NCBI GenBank assembly: GCA_902494535.1
Contig: CABUTO010000019.1
Span: forward strand, 1 to 40,733
Length of the DNA stretch: 40,733 nucleotides
Source of the DNA: an uncultured Collinsella sp.
Lineage (GTDB): Bacteria > Actinomycetota > Coriobacteriia > Coriobacteriales > Coriobacteriaceae
Reading direction: 5' to 3'
The translations under genes and the position numbers were made by a program. Positions 15,539 to 23,992 of the stretch are shown one piece after another. The notes below the pieces were generated by a model that saw only the letters and a program-made list of their open reading frames with translations, was not told where the DNA came from and did not search any database. Each line of letters opens with the position of its first letter. Positions within the stretch are counted from its first letter, which is position 1.

Positions 15539-16436
15539 TGTAAAGAAACGTGGCGGATTGGGACGTGGACTCAATGCTTTGGTCTCAGAGGCCGAGTATG
15601 AGACCGGTGGTTCGGCTGCATCGGCTTCGAATGCCGCATCTGAAACAAAACTACCTATTGAGGATATCGTTCCCAACCCTAATCAGCCGCGAATTCACTT
15701 TAACGAAACTGAACTTCGTGAGTTGAGCGAATCAATCCAAGAACATGGCGTCTTGCAGCCGCTTTTGGTTCGCAAGCATGGAAACGGCTATGAGATCATC
15801 GCTGGTGAGCGTCGTTACCAAGCGTCAAAGCTTGCTGGTCTTGAGGAGCTGCCTGTCATCATTAAAGATGTTAATGATGAAGAGATGCTGGCTCTTGCTC
15901 TGATCGAAAACCTTCAGCGTTCTGATCTGAATCCCGTCGAAGAGGCTAAGGGCTATCGCCAGCTTATCGATGCCAGCGGTATGACCCAGGAGGCATTGTC
16001 GAAGGCAGTCAGCAAGTCACGCTCTGCAATTACAAACTCGCTGCGCCTTCTCGATCTCCCTGAAGTTGTTCAGCAGATGATTTTTGAGGGCAAACTCACT
16101 GCTGGTCATGCACGTGCGATTCTTGCAGTTCCCTATGAGGACGCTCGAATTCGACTTGCAGAGAAGGTTGTTGCAGAGGGCCTTTCCGTAAGAGCGACAG
16201 AAAATCTTGCTCCGTTGTTTTCTGCCGGAGAGACACCTAAGACGCCGAGGCCTGCAACGCCTCAGTCTTTTAAAAAGGCTGCCCGCGTGCTTCGTCAGGT
16301 TTTTAATACCAACGTGCGTGTTAAGAGCTCGCGTGGAAAGAATAAGATTGAGATTGAGTTTAAAGACGAGGAAGAGCTCTCTCGTATTCTTGGCGAAATG
16401 ATTCAGTTTGATCAAGGAGGCCAAGATGAGGAATAG
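15531..16436 (+). CDS. parB: Chromosome-partitioning CTPase ParB (Spo0J)
   Basis: ParB binds parS, clamps and slides on DNA with CTP, and stimulates ParA. The 301 residues contain the N-terminal CTP-binding domain with the GERRYQASK motif (from about residue 88) and ENLQRSDLNPVEEA, the helix-turn-helix (TQEALSKAVSKSRSAITN), and a C-terminal dimerisation region. The GTG start lies within the end of parA, and its last 11 bases overlap the next gene, so all three are probably co-translated. Confidence 0.97.
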   Translation: MPSVKKRGGLGRGLNALVSEAEYETGGSAASASNAASETKLPIEDIVPNPNQPRIHFNETELRELSESIQEHGVLQPLLVRKHGNGYEIIAGERRYQASKLAGLEELPVIIKDVNDEEMLALALIENLQRSDLNPVEEAKGYRQLIDASGMTQEALSKAVSKSRSAITNSLRLLDLPEVVQQMIFEGKLTAGHARAILAVPYEDARIRLAEKVVAEGLSVRATENLAPLFSAGETPKTPRPATPQSFKKAARVLRQVFNTNVRVKSSRGKNKIEIEFKDEEELSRILGEMIQFDQGGQDEE

Positions 16437-16680
16437 GATTTTAACTGCGATTGCATTGGCGACGACTGTCGCGGCTGGTGCCTTTGCTGGCTATAAGATC
16501 GCGACAGACGATGAACTTCGAGGTCGTTTGCTTCGTAGTGCGCAAGATATTGTCGATACATCCAAGAAGAAAATGGATGTTATGACAGAAGATGTTGCCA
16601 TGCGTACGGCTCAGGTAACGAAGAATCCCAAAATTAATCAAGGTTGGGTTAGTAACCAATGGGAAAATGTAGGCTATTAG
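16426..16680 (+). CDS. Small single-pass membrane protein overlapping parB
   Basis: This 84-residue protein has an N-terminal membrane segment (ILTAIALATTVAAGAFAGY) and a charged, probably helical remainder (ELRGRLLRSAQDIVDTSKKK). It is loosely reminiscent of YtxH-type proteins, but I cannot name the family. The ATG at 16426 is placed by AAGGAGG and overlaps the parB stop by 11 bases, an arrangement that suggests a role linked to origin partitioning. A longer in-frame reading from a TTG at 16408 is unlikely. Confidence 0.8.
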   Translation: MRNRILTAIALATTVAAGAFAGYKIATDDELRGRLLRSAQDIVDTSKKKMDVMTEDVAMRTAQVTKNPKINQGWVSNQWENVGY

Positions 16681-16688
16681 GTACCTAA
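16677..16688. repeat. Palindrome TTAGGTACCTAA, copy 2
   Basis: Identical to the palindrome at 13173-13184, and both are followed by C. It overlaps the stop codon of the small membrane protein gene. Its repeated placement around the jag-rsmG-parAB block suggests a shared protein-binding site. Confidence 0.45.
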
Positions 16689-16708
16689 CAATTACTTAGC
16701 ATATTTTG

Positions 16709-16750
16709 AGGGGTCCTTGTCTGATTCACGAGGCAAGGACCCCTTATTTT
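16709..16750 (+). terminator. Terminator after the parAB operon
   Basis: An 11-bp perfect stem (16709-16719 with 16734-16744, 14-base loop) is followed by TATTTT. It lies 28 bases past the last rightward gene. Confidence 0.82.
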
Positions 16751-16796
16751 GGCCGTAAAAAATGGGACAGGTAGCAGCTGATTCAAAATTAAGGTC

Positions 16797-16842
16797 AATA
16801 AATAAAACGGCCCCGGTTGCATCTCCTGTAACCGGGGCCGTT
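16797..16842 (-). terminator. Terminator after rlmN
   Basis: A 13-bp perfect stem (16806-16818 with 16830-16842) is followed on the minus strand by TTTATTTATTG. It lies about 40 bases past the rlmN stop. Confidence 0.85.
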
Positions 16843-16845
16843 CGA

Positions 16846-16861
16846 TGTTTCACATGAAACG
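16846..16861. promoter_or_regulatory. Degenerate parS-like site after rlmN
   Basis: TGTTTCACATGAAACG matches parS at 14 of 16 bases. It sits between the rlmN stop and its terminator, 2.2 kb from the main parS array. Weaker ParB binding is possible. Confidence 0.5.
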
Positions 16862-16879
16862 TTTTGGGGTGCGACTCCC

Positions 16880-17932
16880 CTATGCGTTCTTCTGAACTTT
16901 GAAGCGCTGCTTCAGCTGTCCGCAAGCGGCGTCAATATCGTTACCACGGGAGTTACGAATCGTGGTCTCGATGCCACGGGACTCAAGACGACGCTGAAGA
17001 TCCTCAACCTTATGAATCGGCGACGGCTTGAGCGGGCTGCCCTCGATGTCGTTAAGCTGAATCAGGTTAACGTGGCACAACGTTCCCTCGCAGAAGTCGC
17101 AGAGCGCCTGCATCTCGGGATTCGTATCGTTGACGCCTTCGATCATGGCATACTCATAGGTCGGGCGGCGGCCAGTCTTCTCGGTGTAGAGTTGAAGCGC
17201 CTCGTGAAGGCGAAGTAGCGTGTACTTCTTAACACCGGGCATAAGCTTATTGCGTGTCGACTGGATGGCGGAATGCAGGGAAACGGCAAGCGTGAACTGC
17301 TCGGGGATGTCGGCAAATTTGCGAATACCGGGAATAACGCCGCTGGTAGAGACGGTGAGGTGACGAGCACCGATACCGATGCCATCGGGGTCGTTGAGGA
17401 TTCGCAACGCCTTGAGAACCTCGTCGTAGTTGGCAAACGGCTCGCCCTGGCCCATGAAGACAACGCTCGTGACGCGCTCGCCAAAGTCGTTGGATACATG
17501 AAGTACCTGGTCGACGATCTCTTGAGCGGTCAGAGAGCGCTTGAGGCCGTTGAGACCGGTAGCGCAAAAGGCGCAGCCCATGCCGCAGCCAGCCTGGGTG
17601 GAAACGCAGACGGAAAGCTTGTTACGACGGGGCATACCGACAGTCTCGACGGAAACGCCGTCGTGGTACTCGAGCAGATACTTGCGAGAGCCATCTTTGG
17701 AAACCTGCTTGGTTAGTTCAGTCGGCGTGTCAAAGGCAAAAGCCTCTTTAAGCTGCTCGCGGAAAGCCTTGGGAAGGTTGGTCATATCGTCAAACGAACA
17801 AACGTTCTTCTCGAAGACCCATTCGATGAGCTGCTTCGCGCGGAAGGCGGGCTGGCCAAGCTCGGCCACGAGCTCGCGAATATCGTTTTGGCTCAAGTCG
17901 CGAATGTCCTGAGATTTAGTCCTGGGATTCAT
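16880..17932 (-). CDS. rlmN: Dual-specificity 23S rRNA/tRNA (adenine-C2) methyltransferase RlmN
   Basis: RlmN is a radical-SAM enzyme that methylates C2 of an adenine in 23S rRNA and of A37 in some tRNAs. The 350 residues show the radical-SAM cluster C116-x3-C120-x2-C123 (AGCGMGCAFC), the MGQGEPFANY segment, and the C-terminal methyl-carrying cysteine region DIDAACGQL (Cys337). The ATG has AAAGG upstream. It is oriented toward the origin, against the neighbouring rightward genes, and is divergent from ddl. Confidence 0.97.
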   Translation of the reverse strand: MNPRTKSQDIRDLSQNDIRELVAELGQPAFRAKQLIEWVFEKNVCSFDDMTNLPKAFREQLKEAFAFDTPTELTKQVSKDGSRKYLLEYHDGVSVETVGMPRRNKLSVCVSTQAGCGMGCAFCATGLNGLKRSLTAQEIVDQVLHVSNDFGERVTSVVFMGQGEPFANYDEVLKALRILNDPDGIGIGARHLTVSTSGVIPGIRKFADIPEQFTLAVSLHSAIQSTRNKLMPGVKKYTLLRLHEALQLYTEKTGRRPTYEYAMIEGVNDTNPEMQALCDFCEGTLCHVNLIQLNDIEGSPLKPSPIHKVEDLQRRLESRGIETTIRNSRGNDIDAACGQLKQRFKVQKNA

Positions 17933-18017
17933 GGAAGCCTTTCGATTTTGGGGAAACGTAGAGGGTATCGCTACAATATGGTATCAGCTGCAGAAATTAT
18001 AGAGGAGGAGTCTGCCC

Positions 18018-18983
18018 ATGCCGGGTAAAAGCCTAGAGAACATGCACGTAGCGGTCTTGGCGGGCGGTCATTCCGCTGAGCGCGAGATCTCGCTCAATTC
18101 GGGAAAGAACGTCGTGGTTGCCTTGAAGGAGGCCGGCTACACTTCGGTGGAGCTGCTCGACACGGCTGCCGATGATTTTATGGTAACCATGGCAACCGGC
18201 GGCTTTGACGTGGCGTTTATCGCCATGCACGGTGCCGGCGGCGAGGATGGCGCCATGCAAGGCGCCATGGAGACCCTGGGTATCCCCTACACGGCTTCGG
18301 GTGTGCTTGCCAGCGCCTGCGGTGCCGACAAGGAGGTCTCTAAGCTCCTGTACGCCAAGGCGGGCATTCCCATTGCCCCCGGCCTTGCGCTCGAGGTGGG
18401 CGATGAAGTCGATATCGATCATATCGTCGAGGTTTGTGGCGAGCGCTGCTTTGTGAAGCCGGCCGTCAACGGTTCCAGCTATGGCATTTCCCTGGTCCAT
18501 GAGCCCTCCGAGCTGCCCGCGGCAATCGCCAAGGCGTTTGAGTACGGCGACAAAGTGCTGGTCGAGAAGTGTATCGAGGGTACCGAGATCACCGTCGGCG
18601 TATACGGCGAGGACGACGTGCGCGCTCTGCCGATTGTCGAGATTCGTAAGCCCAAGGACTGCGAGTTCTACGATCTGGACGTGAAGTATGTCGACCCTAC
18701 AGACATCCATCGCATTCCGGCGCAGATTTCGCCCGAGAATTACGCTCGAGCTCAGGAGCTTGCCTGTGCCGCTCACAAGGCTCTCGGTTGCCTGGGTATC
18801 TCGCGCAGCGACTTTATCGTGAGCGAGGACGGCCCCGTCATCCTCGAGACCAATACCATTCCCGGCATGACCGATACGTCGCTGTATCCGGATGAGATCC
18901 GCCACACCGACGACATGACGTTCCCGCAGGTCTGTGACAGCCTAATCCGTATGGGCCTTCGTCGAGCGGGCATTGCATGCTAA
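18018..18983 (+). CDS. ddl: D-alanine--D-alanine ligase
   Basis: Ddl joins two D-alanines for peptidoglycan precursors. The 321-residue ATP-grasp enzyme shows the N-terminal GGHSAEREISL, the omega-loop region EFYDLDVKYVD and the metal-binding LETNTIPGMTDTSL. The omega loop keeps the aromatic residue typical of D-Ala-D-Ala rather than D-Ala-D-Lac ligases, so it predicts a vancomycin-susceptible pentapeptide. A GAGGAGG site precedes the ATG and a TACAAT -10-like hexamer lies about 40 bases upstream. It overlaps the next gene by seven bases. Confidence 0.95.
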   Translation: MPGKSLENMHVAVLAGGHSAEREISLNSGKNVVVALKEAGYTSVELLDTAADDFMVTMATGGFDVAFIAMHGAGGEDGAMQGAMETLGIPYTASGVLASACGADKEVSKLLYAKAGIPIAPGLALEVGDEVDIDHIVEVCGERCFVKPAVNGSSYGISLVHEPSELPAAIAKAFEYGDKVLVEKCIEGTEITVGVYGEDDVRALPIVEIRKPKDCEFYDLDVKYVDPTDIHRIPAQISPENYARAQELACAAHKALGCLGISRSDFIVSEDGPVILETNTIPGMTDTSLYPDEIRHTDDMTFPQVCDSLIRMGLRRAGIAC

Positions 18984-21871
18984 TCGAGGACGCGGTTTCG
19001 TCAGGAACGCCGCAGTTTGTCATCGACTCCTATGCCACGCTAGCCGAACGCGCCAAAACGCAGTCCTTTGGCCTTATCGAGGAAGATGTGATTGTCCTCG
19101 ATACCGAGACCACAGGTCTTTCGGTGCAGGACAATGAACTGATCGAGATCTCGGCGGCCCGTCTTTCGGGCCGCGAGATCGTCGACCGTTTCGATACCTT
19201 CGTGCATCCCAAGCAGCTGATTCCCGCCGAGATTACCGAGCTCACGAGCATTACAAATGCCGATGTGGCAGATGCCCCGTCGGCCGTTGAGGCCGTCGCC
19301 GCTCTCGCCGATTTTGTCGGTGGTTGCCCGGTGATCGCACATAACGCCACGTTCGACCGCTCGTTTATCGAGTCGGTCAAAGGCGGCGTCAACGTGAGCG
19401 ATATTTGGATCGATTCGCTGGCGCTGTCGCGAATCGCGCTTCCGCGCCTGGCCTCGCACAAGCTGTCTTTTATGGCCGATCTGTTTGGCTGTGACTCGGT
19501 ATCACACCGTGCCAATGCCGACGTCGACGCCCTGTGTGGCGTATGGCGCGTGTTGCTCGTGGCGCTCACCGACTTGCCCCAGGGCCTCATGGCGCGCCTA
19601 GCCGACATGCATCCGGATGTGCCTTGGTCCTATCGTCCTATCTTCTCATTCTTGGCAGGGCAGAACCCTGGTTCTATCTTCTCTCTCAGCGCCGCTCGTG
19701 CTGACGTTCTCAAGGCCGATCGCGCCGACGATCGGGTGGACGCCGACGAACTGCCGGTCCTCAAGATGCCGAGTCGTGAGGAGATTGAGGCAGACTATGC
19801 GCCAGGTGGCCTGGTCAATCGCATGTACCCCACCTACGAGCCGCGTGATGAGCAGATCGCGATGGCGCTCGAGGTCCGCGATGCGCTGGTCACGGGCACT
19901 CATCGTGTAATTGAGGCGGGCACGGGCGTCGGCAAATCGATGGCCTATCTGGTGCCTTTTGCCGAGGCAGCACGCCGTAACAACATCACGGTTGGTATTG
20001 CGACCAAATCGAACAATCTCGCCGACCAGCTCATGTACCATGAGCTGCCAAAACTTGCCGAGCAACTGGACGGTGGTCTGTCATTTTGCGCTCTCAAGGG
20101 GTATGACCACTATCCGTGCCTGCGCAAGCTTGAGCGCATGAGCCGCGGCCAGGTCGAGATTACCACCAAGCGCGATCCGGCGGACACGCTCACGGCGGTC
20201 GCGGTCATTATGGCGTACGTCTGCCAATCAGCCGATGGCGACCTCGACTCACTTGGCATTCGGTGGCGCAGCGTCAACCGCCCCGACTTTACGACGGCCT
20301 CGCGCGAGTGTGCTCGTCGCCTCTGCCCGTTTTTCCCTGATAAATGTTTGGTCCACGGCGCTCGCCGTCGTGCGGCGCATGCCGATGTGGTGGTCACCAA
20401 CCATTCCCTGCTGTTCCGCAACGTTGCGGCCGAGGGCAGGATTTTGCCTCCGATTCGTCATTGGGTAATCGACGAGGCCCATTCCATTGAGCGCGAGGCG
20501 CGCCGCCAGTGGGCGCGCGTGGTGTCGGCGGACGAGTCACGCGTTCTGTTTGAGCGCCTGGGTGGCTCGAGCACCGGCGCGCTAAGCCAGGTTTCCCGTG
20601 ATTTGGCAACCTCCGAGGGCTCTACGCTCTATCTGGGCCTTACTGCCAAGGCGACGTCGACGGTTGCGCGCGCGAGCATGGCAATCGCCGACGTGTTCGA
20701 TGGCGTTCGCGAGCTCGGCCGCCGTGCCCGTGGGGGTTATGACAATGCCAATCTATGGATTGGCCCCGAACTGCGCGAATCTGACGACTGGCATGATTTC
20801 TTACAGTCGGCCTACGCTGCCATCGACGCGTTGGAACAGGCTGACAAGAGCGTCGACGCGCTGGTGCAAGCCGTCGCCGCCGACAAGCCCGAGGTTGTTG
20901 TCGACCTGGGTGATATCTCGCGTCGCCTGCACGAGCTGGTCGAGAACCTCAAGCTCATCATTGATGGCACCGATGAACACTACGTGTATTCGCTGCAGGT
21001 CAATCGCAGGCTGCGTGCCGGCGGAGAGTCGATGACCGCAGAGCGCATCGACATTGGCGAGGCCTTGGCAACCGAGTGGCTGCCCGAGGTTCACACGGCT
21101 ATCTTTGCCTCGGCGACTATGACGGTGTCCAAAAGCTTTGAACACTTTAACCATGCGGTCGGCCTCGATCGCATCGGTGCTTCAACATCCTCATCGCTGC
21201 ACTTGGACTCGAGCTACGACTTCGATTCGAACATGGCTGTAGTCGTTGCGGGCGATATCCCCGATCCGCGCGATCGCGAGAGCTATCTTACGGCGCTCGA
21301 GCGCGTGCTGGTCGACGCCCATCTTGCCATGGGCGGATCGGTGCTCACGCTGTTCACCAATCGGCGCGACATGGAAGACCTGTACACCCGCGTTGAGCCC
21401 AAGATGGCCCGTGCGGGTCTGGAACTCAACTGCCAGCAGCGCAACTCATCTCCCCGTCGCCTGCGCGACCGGTTTATCAACGAGCCGACCTCGTCGCTTT
21501 TTGCGCTTAAGGCCTTCTGGGAGGGATTCGACGCCAGCGGCGAGACGCTGCGCTGCGTCATCATTCCCAAGCTGCCGTTCTCGAGCCCCACGGACCCGCT
21601 CTCGTGCGAGCGCAACCTGCGCGAAGACCGCGCTTGGGCGCGCTATTCGCTGCCCGAGGCGGTGCTCGAGGTCAAGCAGGCGGCCGGCCGCCTTATCCGC
21701 TCGTCGACCGATTGCGGCGTGCTGATTCTGGCCGACCCGCGCCTGGTGACGAAGGGCTACGGAAAGAAGTTCTTAACGTCGCTGCCCACGAGCTCCTACC
21801 AGCGCATCGAATCGGCGCAGATCGGGCACTATCTGCAACTGTGGCGCGCACGCCACGAGCGGCGGCGCTAA
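18977..21871 (+). CDS. dinG: DnaQ-like exonuclease / DinG-family Fe-S helicase
   Basis: This 964-residue protein joins an N-terminal 3'-5' exonuclease of the DnaQ fold to a superfamily-2 XPD/DinG helicase. Exonuclease motifs are DTETTG (42-47), HNATFD (122-127) and HRANADVDA (177-185). The helicase has Walker A EAGTGVGKS (313-321) and DEAH (499-502). Cysteines at 381, 445, 450 and 457 lie between them in a pattern close to the E. coli DinG iron-sulphur cluster, which other exonuclease-fused DinG proteins often lack. It probably removes or unwinds damaged or RNA-containing DNA structures. It overlaps ddl by seven bases and ends tail-to-tail, by three bases, with a WYL regulator. Confidence 0.9.
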   Translation: MLIEDAVSSGTPQFVIDSYATLAERAKTQSFGLIEEDVIVLDTETTGLSVQDNELIEISAARLSGREIVDRFDTFVHPKQLIPAEITELTSITNADVADAPSAVEAVAALADFVGGCPVIAHNATFDRSFIESVKGGVNVSDIWIDSLALSRIALPRLASHKLSFMADLFGCDSVSHRANADVDALCGVWRVLLVALTDLPQGLMARLADMHPDVPWSYRPIFSFLAGQNPGSIFSLSAARADVLKADRADDRVDADELPVLKMPSREEIEADYAPGGLVNRMYPTYEPRDEQIAMALEVRDALVTGTHRVIEAGTGVGKSMAYLVPFAEAARRNNITVGIATKSNNLADQLMYHELPKLAEQLDGGLSFCALKGYDHYPCLRKLERMSRGQVEITTKRDPADTLTAVAVIMAYVCQSADGDLDSLGIRWRSVNRPDFTTASRECARRLCPFFPDKCLVHGARRRAAHADVVVTNHSLLFRNVAAEGRILPPIRHWVIDEAHSIEREARRQWARVVSADESRVLFERLGGSSTGALSQVSRDLATSEGSTLYLGLTAKATSTVARASMAIADVFDGVRELGRRARGGYDNANLWIGPELRESDDWHDFLQSAYAAIDALEQADKSVDALVQAVAADKPEVVVDLGDISRRLHELVENLKLIIDGTDEHYVYSLQVNRRLRAGGESMTAERIDIGEALATEWLPEVHTAIFASATMTVSKSFEHFNHAVGLDRIGASTSSSLHLDSSYDFDSNMAVVVAGDIPDPRDRESYLTALERVLVDAHLAMGGSVLTLFTNRRDMEDLYTRVEPKMARAGLELNCQQRNSSPRRLRDRFINEPTSSLFALKAFWEGFDASGETLRCVIIPKLPFSSPTDPLSCERNLREDRAWARYSLPEAVLEVKQAAGRLIRSSTDCGVLILADPRLVTKGYGKKFLTSLPTSSYQRIESAQIGHYLQLWRARHERRR

Positions 21872-22785
21872 AGCGGACAGACGAGGGTTTTTGCCATATC
21901 GCACAGACGCTTTGACAGGGCGGGGTCATCCAAGATGCGGATGGCTCCGCCCGCTGCGATTACCTGGCTCAGTAGACAACGCTCGGAGCTGTAATGCACG
22001 GTTACCGTTGCCGTGTCTGTCCCGCTGCGCTCGATTAGGGTGATGCCGGCCCAGTCCAGATGCTCCGCCATATCGAATGGCATCAGGAGCTTTGCGCTAT
22101 GCTGCGTCCGGGCAAGGGAATCGTGGAGGGATGCGACGTCCGGTGCGTGAGACACGACGGAGTCTTCCGTCAAGGTGAGTCCCTCGATTTTATCCATGCG
22201 ATAGGTGCGCTGCTCATCGACTGCGATGTCCCAGGCAATCAGGTATGTTTGGTCGCCGTTTGCCGTAATGCGCAAGGGGTCGACCAGACGCTCGCGTGGC
22301 CGTGCATCGTCCATCGAGCGATACGAGATGCGGCAGCGAACGCCGTCCTGAATGGCGCAGCTCAGCTGCTGCCAGTGCGACCCGTGGTTGACGGTGTCAA
22401 AGACGCTCTGGTTATAGCCGAGCTCTTCGGGTAGAAGAGCATGCCGAATCCGGGCTGCCGTCTGTGGCTCGATCCCCAACGATTCAAGTTCGTGGTTGAG
22501 CACAGCGCCCTCGGCGGCACTCAGGCGCAACGGTAGAACACGCCCGGCGTCGCCGGTGAGGACCACACGCTCGCCGCGGCATTCGCAGATGATGCGCGCG
22601 CCCGATTCTCGGTTCGCGAGCGTCGAGACGATCTCGAGAATCTCGTCGAGCGACACCCCTGTGATGTCAAAGCGGCTGCAAATCTCGGCTCGTGTCATGC
22701 CGCTCTCGCCGGCGGCGTAGAGGGCCTCCATGATGTCGATGGCGCGCGAGAGTCTCTGCTCGCTGGTGAGTTTACGCACGGGCAT
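21868..22785 (-). CDS. WYL-domain transcriptional regulator (PafC-like)
   Basis: About 305 residues: an N-terminal helix-turn-helix part (RLSRAIDIMEALYAAGESGM) and a central WYL ligand-binding domain (RCRISYRSMDD, then YLIAWDIAVDEQRTYRMDKI). Paired WYL proteins in actinobacteria include PafB-PafC, which activate DNA-damage genes, and this pair is convergent with a repair helicase; the assignment is inference. I prefer the ATG at 22785 (MPVRKL), with AAAGGA 12 bases upstream; an ATG at 22806 is the alternative. It overlaps the upstream WYL gene by 14 bases, so the two are co-translated. Confidence 0.85.
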   Translation of the reverse strand: MPVRKLTSEQRLSRAIDIMEALYAAGESGMTRAEICSRFDITGVSLDEILEIVSTLANRESGARIICECRGERVVLTGDAGRVLPLRLSAAEGAVLNHELESLGIEPQTAARIRHALLPEELGYNQSVFDTVNHGSHWQQLSCAIQDGVRCRISYRSMDDARPRERLVDPLRITANGDQTYLIAWDIAVDEQRTYRMDKIEGLTLTEDSVVSHAPDVASLHDSLARTQHSAKLLMPFDMAEHLDWAGITLIERSGTDTATVTVHYSSERCLLSQVIAAGGAIRILDDPALSKRLCDMAKTLVCPL

Positions 22786-23794
22786 GCTCGTGCACCGTCC
22801 TTTCAATGAGGCGGTTCCACGCCTGCTTGAGCGATTTGGGGGCCACGGGCCTCATGCCGTCCACGGCGTGGGCCATGCAAAATGAGGCGGCGGCTTCAAG
22901 GTCGCGCACGTCAACGGTCCAGGTCCATCCCGCATCGGTGTGTGCGAGCTCACCTCGCCCGCGCGTGAGGCCGTTGATCATATCGATCTGCGTCTGAGGG
23001 GCGAACGAAAACGTGGCTGCAACGGGCGGTCGGTCGGCAAAATCGAATTCAAAGAACAGATAGTCGTTGAGATTGAAGTCCGCAGGGATGGCGTAGGCCT
23101 TCGAAGGACGCCAAGCGCGAACGATACGGTCGCAGCGGAATGTCCTGATGCCGTCGGTGACATTGTCGAGGCCGCAGAAGTACGCCACGCCCTCGCGTTC
23201 GAACATGCCGTAGACGCAGACGGTACGTTCTTTCTGCTCGCCGCGTCCGTTCTGATATAAAAATCGCAGCGCGCATCGCTCGGCAAAGGCGCTCCATACC
23301 GCATCGACGGTGGGAGAGCGGCGGATCGGTACTTCGTCCACCGTCGTCCTGCCGGTGAGGTAGGCAATTTTGGAGCGAATATCGGCAAGCGGCGCGGCAA
23401 AGGTGGAAGAGCCGGCCGCTAGCGTCTGGTCGATGGCGTTGAGTAGGATATCGGCGTCGTCTGCGGTGATGAGGCCGCCTGCTGCAAACGTGTGCTCGCG
23501 GTCGATTGTCCACGAGCTTTCCTCGGTCTCCTGCGCACCGGCGGGGCGAACTTCCTTGATTAAGATGCCACGCTCGAGCAGTTTGTCACGATCGCGCCGA
23601 AACTTGCGCTTATCCGAGTCGATGTTGCCCGAGCCATATCCCAGGTCAGAATCCAAGACGATCTGCTCGGTCGTCAGCGGTTCGGGGGAGCTGTTGAGCA
23701 CAAAGAAAAGATTGAGGATGCGCTGAGCCGTTTTATCGAAACCGGGCTCCGAACTTCCCTTTTTAATTGTCGCGGTCGCGTCGCTTGCCGTCAT
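22772..23794 (-). CDS. WYL-domain transcriptional regulator (PafB-like)
   Basis: The 340-residue protein starts with a winged-helix region (FDKTAQRILNLFFVLNSSP, then DSDKRKFRRDRDKLLERGI) and continues with a WYL domain (CALRFLYQNGRG, then YFCGLDNVTDGIRTFRCDRI) and a WCX-like C-terminal region. It is the upstream partner of a second WYL gene. GAGGA precedes the ATG, and a TAAAAT hexamer about 45 bases further up is a possible -10. It is divergent from the large membrane protein gene at 23993. Confidence 0.87.
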   Translation of the reverse strand: MTASDATATIKKGSSEPGFDKTAQRILNLFFVLNSSPEPLTTEQIVLDSDLGYGSGNIDSDKRKFRRDRDKLLERGILIKEVRPAGAQETEESSWTIDREHTFAAGGLITADDADILLNAIDQTLAAGSSTFAAPLADIRSKIAYLTGRTTVDEVPIRRSPTVDAVWSAFAERCALRFLYQNGRGEQKERTVCVYGMFEREGVAYFCGLDNVTDGIRTFRCDRIVRAWRPSKAYAIPADFNLNDYLFFEFDFADRPPVAATFSFAPQTQIDMINGLTRGRGELAHTDAGWTWTVDVRDLEAAASFCMAHAVDGMRPVAPKSLKQAWNRLIERTVHEHARA

Positions 23795-23918
23795 AGAGTC
23801 CTCGCATAAGAAGGTAGTTTGCTGCCATGATTTTAGTCCGATATGGAGATTAGGCTATATCCTTGTCCGCTCGGGGCGTTAAGATGGCCCGAATTCGGTC
23901 GTTTGCGCTCGCTCGGGG

Positions 23919-23924
23919 TATACT
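23919..23924 (+). promoter_or_regulatory. Possible -10 element for the 23993 gene
   Basis: TATACT lies about 70 bases before the ATG at 23993. The expected -35 position has no good match, so only the -10 is supported. Confidence 0.35.
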
Positions 23925-23992
23925 TTCGACTATATACGGTTCTAATGTGCATGCATTGGGCCTATTTGTCGGATTATGGATGTGGAGCGCAC

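Noticed and set aside
23843..23992. Fifty-codon N-terminal extension of the pseudo-M28 protein
   Set aside because: It has no ribosome site, contains the likely promoter, and the ATG at 23993 has GGAG at a good distance.
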